Positions 8,951 to 16,876 of a stretch of DNA of 64,000 nt are shown here, one piece after another (position 1 is the stretch's first letter; each line of letters begins with the position of its first letter). The translations under genes were made by a program, and so were the position numbers. A model generated the notes under the pieces. That model saw only the letters and a list, made by a program, of their open reading frames with translations. It was not told the origin of the DNA and made no database searches. Source of the stretch: Paenibacillus sp. FSL K6-1096 (lineage in GTDB: Bacteria > Bacillota > Bacilli > Paenibacillales > Paenibacillaceae); assembly GCF_037977055.1 (NCBI RefSeq), contig NZ_CP150274.1, positions 248,001 through 312,000 on the forward strand, given 5' to 3'.

Positions 8951-9754
8951 GTGAAGGCAGTGCGCTATCTATTTGGCATTCTGATTATCTTCCTGATCGT
9001 ATTCCCGTTCTATTGGGTCATCGTGTCCTCCCTTAAACCAGCGGACCAGATTCTGAAGCCGGACCTGTTCCCCAAGGCGCTGACGTTGCAGCACTACCGG
9101 GAACTGCTGGATCAGACTTCCTATCTGACCAACCTGTCCAATAGCGTGCTGGTCGCGCTCGGTACGATGCTCTGCTCCGTTCTAATCGTTATTCCTGCCG
9201 GCTACGCGATCTACCGGATGAAATTTGCCGGCCGGAAGTTTGTTTCCCGGCTGATTCTGGCCACTTATATCTTCCCGGGCACACTCCTGCTTGTTCCCGT
9301 GTACCAAATGATGTCGGATCTGCATCTGGTCAACTCGCTGTGGGGGCTCATCGTAATTAATGTGACCTTCGCTGCCCCCTTCTCAGTGTGGCTGATGCAG
9401 GGGTTCTTCGACTCCGTGCCCGTTGCCCTTGATGAGGCCGCGGCAATTGATGGAGCGGGGCGGATGCGCACACTGCTGCAAATTATTCTTCCGCTGATTG
9501 GACCCGGTATCGCTACGATCTCGATATATTCCTTCATAACTTCTTGGACGGAATTCGCCTTTTCCTCAGTGCTCATTACGAGTGAGGAGCTGCGGACCTT
9601 GCCAATCGGACTGAATGCCATTATGGGTCAGTATACGGTGCGCTGGGGCTGGACGACCGCCGGAGCTGTGCTGACCCTGCTCCCCGTCGTAGTATTCTTT
9701 GCCTTTGTTGGCCGCTTCTTCGTGAGAGGTCTGACAGCAGGCGCTGTGAAGTAG
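8951..9754 (+). CDS. Sugar ABC transporter permease (MalG/UgpE type)
   Basis: A 267-residue permease starting at GTG 8951 behind AAGCAGGTGA. It has five to six hydrophobic segments and the EAA motif LDEAAAIDGAGRMRTLLQIILP. It completes the importer with the lipoprotein at 6471 and the permease at 8017. The ATP-hydrolysing subunit must come from elsewhere, as with shared MsmX-type ATPases. Confidence 0.88.
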   Translation: MKAVRYLFGILIIFLIVFPFYWVIVSSLKPADQILKPDLFPKALTLQHYRELLDQTSYLTNLSNSVLVALGTMLCSVLIVIPAGYAIYRMKFAGRKFVSRLILATYIFPGTLLLVPVYQMMSDLHLVNSLWGLIVINVTFAAPFSVWLMQGFFDSVPVALDEAAAIDGAGRMRTLLQIILPLIGPGIATISIYSFITSWTEFAFSSVLITSEELRTLPIGLNAIMGQYTVRWGWTTAGAVLTLLPVVVFFAFVGRFFVRGLTAGAVK

Positions 9755-9776
9755 AACTCCAGAGTGAGGTGGGAAC

Positions 9777-10844
9777 ATGCAGAAATTACGAATAGGGCTG
9801 ATCGGCGCAGGCCGGTTCGGCAGACTGCACGTGAAGGTGCTGCAGCAGATTCCGGGCGCAGAGGTGGCGGCGCTTGCGGACATCAATAGCGGGGCGTTGT
9901 ACTCCGCCGCAGCTGAATGCCATCTTGCTCCTGAGGCTTGCTACAGTGATCCGCTGGAGCTGATCAGACGCAGTGATCTGGATGCGGTGGATATCGTATC
10001 CGATGAGAAATCGCATGGAGCTCTGGTGTTATCCGCTCTACGCCACGGCAAGCATGTCATCGTGGAGAAGCCGTTATCGGTGAGTTTTGCCGAGGCGCAG
10101 GAGATAGAGCAAGCGGCAGCGGCAGCCGGCAAGCAGGTTATGGTGGGAAATATATCACGGTTCAGCCAGCCGTACTTCACCATCAAGCGGGCCATTGATT
10201 CAGGGCAGCTTGGCCGAATTGCTGCCATTCGCAGTAAACGGGATTTCAGCCGCAGCTGGTTTCAAGGCTTCGGTAACCGGATTCATCCGGTATATGAATC
10301 CGGTGTGCATGAGCTGGATCTGATGCTGTGGTATGCCGGGGCCCGCTGTGTTAAAGTGTCGGCTTTTGAGAGCAGCATCAGCGGGTATACCTATCCGGAT
10401 CTTTTCTCAGCCCTGTTGTACTTTGAGAATGGAATTATGGGCTCGCTGAATTCCAGCTGGATGATACCGAAGGGAGCACCGCAGAACCTGGTGGAGACGC
10501 TGGAGCTGGACGGTACCATTGACGCCCATATTGAGGTTGTCGGAGAAGCGGCGACAGCGCAGTATCAGCTGGCCCATCAGGGCTTGGCCATTATTACCGG
10601 CACCGGAATGCAATACCCTGAGACAACGCTATGGCCGGCGGGACTCACGGGAATCGGGGGAGCTATACAAGCTGAGCTGGAGCATTTTGTGCAGAGCATT
10701 TCGCGGAACGCGGCTTCACCGGTAATGCCGTTATCCCACTCCGTTCATGGGATTGAAATCGCGGATGCTATCGTGGAGTCGGCCCGAACGCAGAAGGTCA
10801 TTCATCTTGGAGAGAAAGAAGGTGCACCGAATGTCTATAGCTGA
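9777..10844 (+). CDS. Gfo/Idh/MocA-family NAD(P)-dependent oxidoreductase
   Basis: A 355-residue sugar or polyol dehydrogenase. The N-terminal Rossmann domain has the dinucleotide loop IGLIGAGRFGRLH, the EKPLS motif with its catalytic-region lysine is at about residue 98, and a C-terminal alpha/beta dimerisation domain follows. ATG 9777 is preceded by GTGAGGTGGG. It overlaps ridA by 14 bases, so translational coupling is likely. The substrate is probably a ring sugar or inositol-like compound taken up by the operon's transporter. Confidence 0.83.
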   Translation: MQKLRIGLIGAGRFGRLHVKVLQQIPGAEVAALADINSGALYSAAAECHLAPEACYSDPLELIRRSDLDAVDIVSDEKSHGALVLSALRHGKHVIVEKPLSVSFAEAQEIEQAAAAAGKQVMVGNISRFSQPYFTIKRAIDSGQLGRIAAIRSKRDFSRSWFQGFGNRIHPVYESGVHELDLMLWYAGARCVKVSAFESSISGYTYPDLFSALLYFENGIMGSLNSSWMIPKGAPQNLVETLELDGTIDAHIEVVGEAATAQYQLAHQGLAIITGTGMQYPETTLWPAGLTGIGGAIQAELEHFVQSISRNAASPVMPLSHSVHGIEIADAIVESARTQKVIHLGEKEGAPNVYS

Positions 10845-11295
10845 AACTCTGAAGCGGCTTCAGATACAGATTCCGGCAGTCGAGCCAAGGTTTCAATTTG
10901 TTCCCGGTGTTCAGGTTGGAGAGCTGCTGTTTATCTCAGGGCAAACTCCGGAAATCAATGGCATCATGCAATACTCCGGCCGGCTAGGGGAAGATCTGGA
11001 TATAGAGACCGGTAAACAAGCGGCCCGCCTGGCAGCGCTCAATTGTCTGGGCGAGATCGAGGCAGTCCTCGGATCACTGGAACGGGTGCAGCGTATTGTG
11101 CGGGTAATCGGGTATGTCCGCTCGGCAGACAATTTCGGAGAGCAGCCGCTGGTCATTAATGGGGCTTCAGAGCTCTTAATTGAGGTATTTGGAGAGGCCG
11201 GGCGTCATGCCAGAGCGGCGCTCGGCACAAGCGAGCTGCCCTTCGGCGCGCCGGTGGAGCTGGAGATGATCGTGCAGGTGAAATCTGCAGAATGA
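10831..11295 (+). CDS. ridA: RidA-family enamine/imine deaminase
   Basis: A 154-residue RidA/YjgF/YER057c protein. ATG 10831 follows AAGAAGGTG at normal spacing and gives a standard length; an ATG at 10747 lies deep inside the previous gene. Signature stretches are LLFISGQTPEI and the LGTSELPFGAPVELEMI end with the conserved Pro-Val-Glu pattern. RidA hydrolyses reactive enamines such as 2-aminoacrylate. Co-location with a threonine-synthase-like PLP enzyme suggests it clears an enamine made in this pathway. It overlaps the next gene as ATGA. Confidence 0.8.
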   Translation: MSIAETLKRLQIQIPAVEPRFQFVPGVQVGELLFISGQTPEINGIMQYSGRLGEDLDIETGKQAARLAALNCLGEIEAVLGSLERVQRIVRVIGYVRSADNFGEQPLVINGASELLIEVFGEAGRHARAALGTSELPFGAPVELEMIVQVKSAE

Positions 11296-12035
11296 GGATC
11301 AGCCAGGATATCTATTTAGTCGGAAGCGGCAAGCTCGGCTTTGACTGGACACACGAAGCAGACTGCAATTGTTACTTAATTCATACGGGAGCAGGCGCAT
11401 TGCTGATTGACAGCGGCACCGGATTGTCGGTGGATCAGATTTGCCGGAATATCTCGGATTGCGGCTTCGGCCTGCATGAGATTTCGCATATTATGCTGAC
11501 CCATCTGCATGCCGACCACTCCGGGGGAGCGGCGGAATTGAAGCGCCGTACGGGAGCAAAGGTCGCTGTTCTGGCTGAGGGAGCTGCAATCCTGGAAGCG
11601 GGGGACGGAGCAGAGATAGATCTTCCGCAGGCGGTGACAGCCGGATTCTATCCTGAGGATTACCGCTGGAATCCATGCAGCGTGGAGCTGCCGCTTCATC
11701 ACGGGGATACGCTGCTGATCGGTGATTACACCTTCAAGGTGATGCATACGCCGGGGCATTCCAGCTACGATACCTGCTTTTATATGGAAGGAAAGAGGCG
11801 GGCACCGGTTCTGATCAGCGGAGATACCGTCATGTACGGCGGCCGCATCTCCATGCTGAACACGCATGATTTCCGCTTGGACCGGCTTGCGGCCAGTATG
11901 GAGCAGCTAGCGGAACTGCAGCCGGAAATTCTGCTGCCGGGCCATGGGCAGCCCGCCCTGTCCAGAGCCGCGGAGCATGTCCTTAAGGCTCATCATATAT
12001 TCAGCAGCTTGGGCATTCCGCAGAACATCGCATAG
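11292..12035 (+). CDS. Metallo-beta-lactamase-fold hydrolase
   Basis: A 247-residue MBL-fold protein with the metal-binding motif THLHADHSGG (HxHxDH), a later MHTPGHS histidine, an ISGDTV aspartate and a closing LPGHG histidine. The set is complete, so it should be an active binuclear zinc (or iron) hydrolase. Likely substrates in this family are thioesters, lactones or phosphodiesters. It begins within the ridA stop codon (ATGA), so it belongs to the same translation unit. Confidence 0.8.
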   Translation: MRISQDIYLVGSGKLGFDWTHEADCNCYLIHTGAGALLIDSGTGLSVDQICRNISDCGFGLHEISHIMLTHLHADHSGGAAELKRRTGAKVAVLAEGAAILEAGDGAEIDLPQAVTAGFYPEDYRWNPCSVELPLHHGDTLLIGDYTFKVMHTPGHSSYDTCFYMEGKRRAPVLISGDTVMYGGRISMLNTHDFRLDRLAASMEQLAELQPEILLPGHGQPALSRAAEHVLKAHHIFSSLGIPQNIA

Positions 12036-12083
12036 AACAACAGGGAGAGACAGTTACACAACCGGGTGAGAGGGGATACAAGT

Positions 12084-12821
12084 ATGACTATGCTAGCTGA
12101 TGAATTCGTCAATCAGATTATTAATCAGATTCACATCGTGGAACAACAGGAACAGGACTCTATTAACACAGCGGCCGAATGGGTCGCGGACGTAATCGCC
12201 GGGGATGGGCTTATCCATCTGTTCGGCTGCGGCCACTCACATCTTCTGGTAGAGGATTTCTTCTACAGAGCCGGAGGAATAGTTCCGGTTAATCCCATCT
12301 TTGAAACCAGTATCATGCTTCATGAAGGTGCTGTCAAAAGCTCTAAGATTGAACGTATGCAAGGATACGCCGAGCATATTCTTGCCAACTATACAGTCGT
12401 TGCGGGTGAGGTCATTATCGTTATCTCCAATTCCGGGGTCAACAGCCTTCCGGTTGAAATGGCTCTCGCTGCGAAAGCTAAGGGTCTGAAGGTCATTGCA
12501 TTATGCTCCTCCTCCTATTTCGGGGATGCTTCACGCCACCCTTCCGGCAATCAATTGCACCAGATCGCCGATCTGGTTATTGACAACCACCTGCCGCACG
12601 GCGATGCGCTCGTGCAAATCCCTTCTTCCTCCATGAAGATGGCTTCGGGATCAACCATCGTCGGCAGTGTGATCCTGAATATGGTCATGACGAATGCGGC
12701 ACAGAAGCTGGTAGAACGCGGGATTACCCCGCCTGTATATGTCAGCGGCAATATTCCCGGTGGAGCAGAGCAGAATACAGAATATATCGAGCAGTACCGG
12801 AAGCGGATCAAGCATCTGTAA
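12084..12821 (+). CDS. SIS-domain phosphosugar isomerase-like protein (UPF0309 type)
   Basis: A 245-residue single-SIS-domain protein with HLFGCGHSHLLVEDFFYRAGG near the start and VIIVISNSGVNSLPVE forming the phosphosugar loop. ATG 12084 is preferred to GTG 12066 because GAGAGGGG lies between them. SIS proteins isomerise or deglycosylate aminosugar phosphates, which fits an operon under a NagR-like operator. The 48-base gap after the MBL gene contains no terminator. Confidence 0.8.
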   Translation: MTMLADEFVNQIINQIHIVEQQEQDSINTAAEWVADVIAGDGLIHLFGCGHSHLLVEDFFYRAGGIVPVNPIFETSIMLHEGAVKSSKIERMQGYAEHILANYTVVAGEVIIVISNSGVNSLPVEMALAAKAKGLKVIALCSSSYFGDASRHPSGNQLHQIADLVIDNHLPHGDALVQIPSSSMKMASGSTIVGSVILNMVMTNAAQKLVERGITPPVYVSGNIPGGAEQNTEYIEQYRKRIKHL

Positions 12822-12832
12822 GGCTCGCTGTT

Positions 12833-12932
12833 ACAAGTGGAAACGGCTTTGCCGTCCTTTATAAGGACTGCTCCGTTTCAGCGCGAAATATAAGGATAAG
12901 TTATCGTGTGCAACATATAAATTCTTATATTT
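12833..12932 (+). repeat. Two-hairpin intergenic repeat, copy 2
   Basis: The second copy of the element at 7845. The inner half (GAAATATAAG to CTTATATTTC) is nearly identical. The first hairpin differs at several bases and one base of length. It sits between the SIS and kinase genes, again inside the operon and in the same orientation. Confidence 0.8.
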
Positions 12933-12953
12933 CAAGAAAGGTGGAGAGAAGAC

Positions 12954-14462
12954 TTGGTGAATGACAAGCTGCTGCTGGGCATAGACATCGGATCAACGGC
13001 GGTTAAAGTGATAGCGATGACCGAACAGGGAGTGATCCGGGCTTCAGCTTCTGCCTTCTATACAACGTTCTCACCCCGTCCGGGCTGGATGGAGCAGGAC
13101 CCGGAGGATTGGGGCCGCGCAGCATTTCAGGCGGTCAGGCAATGTCTGGAGCAGGTGGAGAATGCGGAGATTTCGGCCTTGTCGTTCTCGGGCCATATGA
13201 GTGCTCCGGTCCTGCTTGACGCAGATGGTGTTCCACTATTGCCCAGCATCCTGATTGCAGATACACGCTCACAGGAGCAGACCCGTTTCCTGCGGGAATT
13301 CTATCTGGAGCAGTGTGTTGAAATGACCGGGAACGAGCCTGTTGACGCTTTCGCCATCCCGAAGCTGCTCTGGATCAAAGCGCAGCAGCCCGGGGTGCTG
13401 GAGCGGACCCGGTGTATTCTTTTCCCCAAGGATTATGTTCGGTTTCTCTTTACAGGGGAACGGGGAACGGACCGCACGGATGCAGGCAACAGCCTGGTGT
13501 ATAATCCGGCGGCTGAAGATTGGGACCGGCACTTCATCGCTGAGCTGGGGCTGGACCCTGCCGTATTTCCGGAGCTTCATGCTCCCCATGGGCGGTTCGG
13601 CACCGTAAGCGCAGCAGCTGAACGCGCCACAGGGATTCCGGCGGGAACCCCGGTCATTACCGGCGCGGCGGACATGGCCTGCAGCCAGCTCGGCAGCGGG
13701 GCGGGTGAAGAGGGGACGCTTGCGCTCACCCTCAGTACGTCGGCCCAAATTGTGATGAGCGTGCCGGGGATCAGCCCTGCCATGGCTGGGCGGGTAACCT
13801 TTCATCCCTCGGCAATCCTGAACTCTACCTATGCAATGGGAAGTGTCTTCACCGGCGGGCTTGGTGTTGACTGGGGCTACAGGCTGTTAACCGGCAAAGG
13901 AACCATGCAACCCGCCGACTATGAAGAGCTTGCCAAATGGTCTGCCCAGATGGAACAGATTCCGCCGGGAAGCAACGGGCTGCTGTTTCTGCCGTTTCTG
14001 CTTGGCAGCGGCACTCCGTATTTTGATCCGCATGATCGTGCTTCCTGGCTGGGTCTATCTACAGGCCAAAGTCCAGCCTTGCTGCTTCATTCCATTATGG
14101 AGGGTATAAGTTACAATATTAGGGAAAATATGGATCAGTTCGAGCAAGGAGGGCTTGAAGTGCGGAAGGTCATGATCGGCGGCGGCGGGAGCCGGAATCC
14201 GGTCTGGTGCCGGATGATTAGTGAGGTGCTGGGCAAGGAGGCCTCCATTCTGAGCAACAGGGATGCCGCTGCAGTCGGGGCGTCAATTCTCGCAGGAGTC
14301 GGGATAGGAGTGTATGCTTCTGCCAAAAAGGCTGCCCTGTCTATGGTAAGCACCTCTGCACCTATTCCATATTCTGAGACCCGTCACGAGAATTACAATC
14401 GTCTGTATGCGCGGTACCTTAAGCTTTATCCGGCCTTGAACGAGTATTACTGTGAAGAGTGA
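12954..14462 (+). CDS. FGGY-family carbohydrate kinase (xylulokinase-like)
   Basis: A 502-residue ATP-dependent sugar kinase. The N-terminal phosphate-1 loop is LLGIDIGSTAVKVIAM; central motifs include WMEQDPEDW and ITGAADMACSQLGSGAGE; the C-terminal adenosine motif is KVMIGGGGSRNPVWCRMISEVLG. The start is TTG 12954 or GTG 12957 behind AAGGTGGAGA. It would phosphorylate the imported sugar or a pathway intermediate. It is the last gene of the operon and is followed by a clear terminator. Confidence 0.85.
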   Translation: MVNDKLLLGIDIGSTAVKVIAMTEQGVIRASASAFYTTFSPRPGWMEQDPEDWGRAAFQAVRQCLEQVENAEISALSFSGHMSAPVLLDADGVPLLPSILIADTRSQEQTRFLREFYLEQCVEMTGNEPVDAFAIPKLLWIKAQQPGVLERTRCILFPKDYVRFLFTGERGTDRTDAGNSLVYNPAAEDWDRHFIAELGLDPAVFPELHAPHGRFGTVSAAAERATGIPAGTPVITGAADMACSQLGSGAGEEGTLALTLSTSAQIVMSVPGISPAMAGRVTFHPSAILNSTYAMGSVFTGGLGVDWGYRLLTGKGTMQPADYEELAKWSAQMEQIPPGSNGLLFLPFLLGSGTPYFDPHDRASWLGLSTGQSPALLLHSIMEGISYNIRENMDQFEQGGLEVRKVMIGGGGSRNPVWCRMISEVLGKEASILSNRDAAAVGASILAGVGIGVYASAKKAALSMVSTSAPIPYSETRHENYNRLYARYLKLYPALNEYYCEE

Positions 14463-14481
14463 AATAAGAATATGTAGCATT

Positions 14482-14543
14482 AAAAACACCTTCAAGAGAA
14501 GCACTCCTGTCGTAAGATATGGAGCATTGAAGGTGTTTTTGTA
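14482..14543 (+). terminator. Rho-independent terminator of the catabolic operon
   Basis: Long stem AAAAACACCTTCAA (14482-14495) with TTGAAGGTGTTTTT (14527-14540). A smaller CTCC/GGAG pairing lies in the loop, and the right arm ends in T residues. Confidence 0.85.
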
Positions 14544-14577
14544 TTGTTAAAATAGAAAAAATATTTGATTAACAGTA

Positions 14578-14608
14578 TTGACTTAGAGTGCGCTTAAACT
14601 TCTATACT
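14578..14608 (+). promoter_or_regulatory. MerR-type promoter (19-bp spacer) of the aldo/keto reductase
   Basis: TTGACT (14578-14583) and TATACT (14603-14608) are separated by 19 bases, the over-long spacing that MerR-family activators correct by twisting DNA. The spacer CTTAGAGTGCGCTTAAACT is an imperfect dyad of the type seen before AdhR/NmlR-regulated genes. The MerR gene at 15645 is the obvious regulator. Confidence 0.6.
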
Positions 14609-14665
14609 GGTCACGTAGATGCAAGTGAGTGGAAGTTCATACAGTTATTAAAGGGAGGATTTCGT

Positions 14666-15622
14666 GTGAAACATTTTACGTTGGGGAATACAGGAATGCT
14701 GGTAAGTGCTTATGCTTTGGGCTGTCTGAATTTTGGATCGCGAACCGACAAAAAAACCTCTTTTCAGTTGCTTGATCATTTTTTTGAAGCAGGGGGGAAC
14801 TTTCTGGATACAGCCAATAATTATGCGATATGGAACGAAGGCTGTGTTGGCGGAGAAAGCGAGTCTTTGCTTGGCGAATGGATGAAAGAACGAAACAACA
14901 GAGATCAGATTATCCTGGCCACCAAAGTGGGAGCGAAACCGGTAGTGCCGAAAAGCGAAAAATGGGAAGGCTTAGGCCGCCAAGCGATTGAGAAGGGCAT
15001 TGACGAAAGTCTGCTGCGGCTTGGAACCGATTATGTGGACTTATATTATGCTCATGTGGACGATAGCGAAACCGAACTTGAGGAAACCTTGGAGACCTTT
15101 GATTCCTTGGTCAAATCTGGTAAAGTAAGGGCTATAGGCTGTAGTAATTATCGGCTTTCCAGGCTCCTTGAGGCCAAGGCGGTCAGTCAGTCCAAAGGAT
15201 GGGAATCCTATTGCTGCATCCAGCAGCGATATACATATTTGCAGCCTAGAGCGGATGCGGATTTCGGAGTGCAGGTCAGTGCCGATGAGGATTTACTTGC
15301 TTACTGCAGTCAACACGATGATTTTACGCTCTTGGCTTATTCCCCCCTCCTTGGAGGCATGTACAACAGAGAGGAAGCTGTCCTACCCGATGCATACCGG
15401 AGAGAGGATCAGATCACCCGATTGCATACGCTAAGGAAGGTCGCCGGAGAGCTGGGAGCAACACCGAATCAGCTTATCCTTGCCTGGATGCTGCACAATC
15501 AGCCGAGAGCTCTTCCAGTTGTTGCGGCAAGTGGTCTAACGCAATTGGAAGAAAATTTGGGGGCGCTTAAGCTCCAGATGAACTCAGATCAGCTAGATCA
15601 ATTGAAACAAATTATGAACTGA
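14666..15622 (+). CDS. Aldo/keto reductase
   Basis: A 318-residue NADPH-dependent (beta/alpha)8 oxidoreductase that reduces aldehydes or ketones. Motifs are GGNFLDTANNYAIW (catalytic Asp and Tyr), LATKVG (catalytic Lys), DYVDLYYAHVDD (His), AIGCSNY and the LVVAA-type nucleotide loop near ALPVVAASG. GTG 14666 follows GGGAGG at 8 bases and begins MKHFTLGNTG, as expected for the family; the ATG at 14588 is too early and lacks an SD. A MerR regulator is encoded 22 bases downstream. Confidence 0.85.
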   Translation: MKHFTLGNTGMLVSAYALGCLNFGSRTDKKTSFQLLDHFFEAGGNFLDTANNYAIWNEGCVGGESESLLGEWMKERNNRDQIILATKVGAKPVVPKSEKWEGLGRQAIEKGIDESLLRLGTDYVDLYYAHVDDSETELEETLETFDSLVKSGKVRAIGCSNYRLSRLLEAKAVSQSKGWESYCCIQQRYTYLQPRADADFGVQVSADEDLLAYCSQHDDFTLLAYSPLLGGMYNREEAVLPDAYRREDQITRLHTLRKVAGELGATPNQLILAWMLHNQPRALPVVAASGLTQLEENLGALKLQMNSDQLDQLKQIMN

Positions 15623-15644
15623 TGTTAAAAGGAGCGGACTTGTT

Positions 15645-16031
15645 ATGACCGGTAAAGAGTTGACCATCCAGCAGGCAGCTGAAATGACGGGGTTAAGCGT
15701 TCACACCCTTCGTTATTATGAAAGGATCGGTCTGATGGACCCCATACCTCGTGCCGAGAATGGTCATCGGGTATACCGGGAGCATGATTTTGAATGGATC
15801 ATATTACTCGCAAAACTTAAGACTACAGGAATGCCGATCGCACTTATGCAACAGTTCGCTGATATGATGCGGCTTGGCAATGAAGGGATTCCCGAGCGCA
15901 GAAAGCTTCTGGAAGAGCATGAGCGGAAATTAATCGAGCAGGTGCAGACGATTCAGCAAACCTTGGATATTCTGCGGGGTAAAATTGATTATTACCGTTC
16001 CTGGGAAGAGGATATCAGGTGCGAGGCCTGA
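15645..16031 (+). CDS. MerR-family transcriptional regulator
   Basis: A 128-residue regulator with an N-terminal winged-helix domain (IQQAAEMTGLSVHTLRYYERIGL) and a coiled-coil dimerisation helix (about residues 75-125). It lacks the cysteine-rich metal loop of MerR itself, so it resembles aldehyde- or electrophile-responsive members. It is encoded directly after the aldo/keto reductase, whose promoter has the 19-bp spacer, and probably activates both genes. Confidence 0.85.
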   Translation: MTGKELTIQQAAEMTGLSVHTLRYYERIGLMDPIPRAENGHRVYREHDFEWIILLAKLKTTGMPIALMQQFADMMRLGNEGIPERRKLLEEHERKLIEQVQTIQQTLDILRGKIDYYRSWEEDIRCEA

Positions 16032-16066
16032 AAGAACAAGAGAAAGACTACGATATGAGGAACTAG

Positions 16067-16094
16067 AAGCTGGCGTATAAGCCAGCTTTTTTTG
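16067..16094 (+). terminator. Terminator after merR-type gene
   Basis: Stem AAGCTGGC (16067-16074) with GCCAGCTT (16081-16088), a 6-base loop and a T-rich tail. Confidence 0.9.
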
Positions 16095-16125
16095 TTTGCA
16101 TTTGAGCAGGATCGAATTATAACTC

Positions 16126-16159
16126 TTGCTTTAAATATATGTATGCGATATATTGCATA
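16126..16159 (+). promoter_or_regulatory. Promoter with overlapping palindrome before the FadR-type gene
   Basis: TTGCTT (16126-16131), 17 bases, then TATATT (16149-16154). The -10 box lies in a near-perfect dyad, TATGC-N8-GCATA (16142-16159, 16 of 18 bases symmetric). A regulator bound there would block polymerase. The following GntR-family product is the natural candidate. Confidence 0.55.
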
Positions 16160-16189
16160 TAAGATAATTTAGAAGTGAGGATCATAACT

Positions 16190-16855
16190 ATGCCAGTGCC
16201 TAAAAATTTTGTTTCGCCTGCACGGATGTCTGCCAAAGAAAGAGCCTTCTCCCAAATTCAACGATGGATTATCGATGGTACGCTGCAGCCCGGGGAGAAA
16301 CTAATTGACGCCGAATTGGCTGAGTCGCTTGGCGTAAGCCGCACACCGATTCGGGAAGCCTTTCAGCTACTCGAAGTACAAGGGCTCGTAGCTACTCATC
16401 CCGGTAAAGAAACCAAGGTAAAGGAAATTGAGAAGGATGACATCTTCAAGCTGTATTCAACGATGGCGGCTCTTCAGGCTCTGGCAGCTGAAGTTACCGC
16501 AAAAGTGATTGTTCCGGAACAAATCGAGCAGCTGAGAGCGATTAATCTGGAATTTGCAAGTGCCATTAATAGCGGTCAAGCTTACCAGGCCATGGAGGCA
16601 GATGAACAGTTCCACAATCTGATTATGGAGCTTTCTGATAATCCTTATGCCGCTTCATTCAGCGCATCCCTTCAGATTCATATCCGGCGCTTTAAATACG
16701 TGTTCTTGAAGCAGCCGATTAATGCAACACAAGCTTCAGTCGATGAGCATGATTTAATTATTGCAGCTTTCGAGAAGAATGATGGTGACGGCGCTCAGGC
16801 AATGATGAAGCAAAATTTCATCCGTCCGATGCAGGAGCTGCACGAATTACTTTAA
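16190..16855 (+). CDS. GntR-family regulator, FadR/FCD subgroup
   Basis: A 221-residue protein with a GntR winged helix (GEKLIDAELAESLGVSRTPI, about residues 30-75) and an all-helical FCD ligand domain containing metal-binding-type histidines (ADEQFHNLIMELSDN and a late VDEHDLI). ATG 16190 is chosen because GAGG lies 9 bases upstream; GTG 16175 precedes that SD. It is transcribed just before the dehydratase, so it probably controls itself and that gene in response to a carboxylate or sugar acid. Confidence 0.8.
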   Translation: MPVPKNFVSPARMSAKERAFSQIQRWIIDGTLQPGEKLIDAELAESLGVSRTPIREAFQLLEVQGLVATHPGKETKVKEIEKDDIFKLYSTMAALQALAAEVTAKVIVPEQIEQLRAINLEFASAINSGQAYQAMEADEQFHNLIMELSDNPYAASFSASLQIHIRRFKYVFLKQPINATQASVDEHDLIIAAFEKNDGDGAQAMMKQNFIRPMQELHELL

Positions 16856-16876
16856 AACAGACAGGAGCGGGGACAA

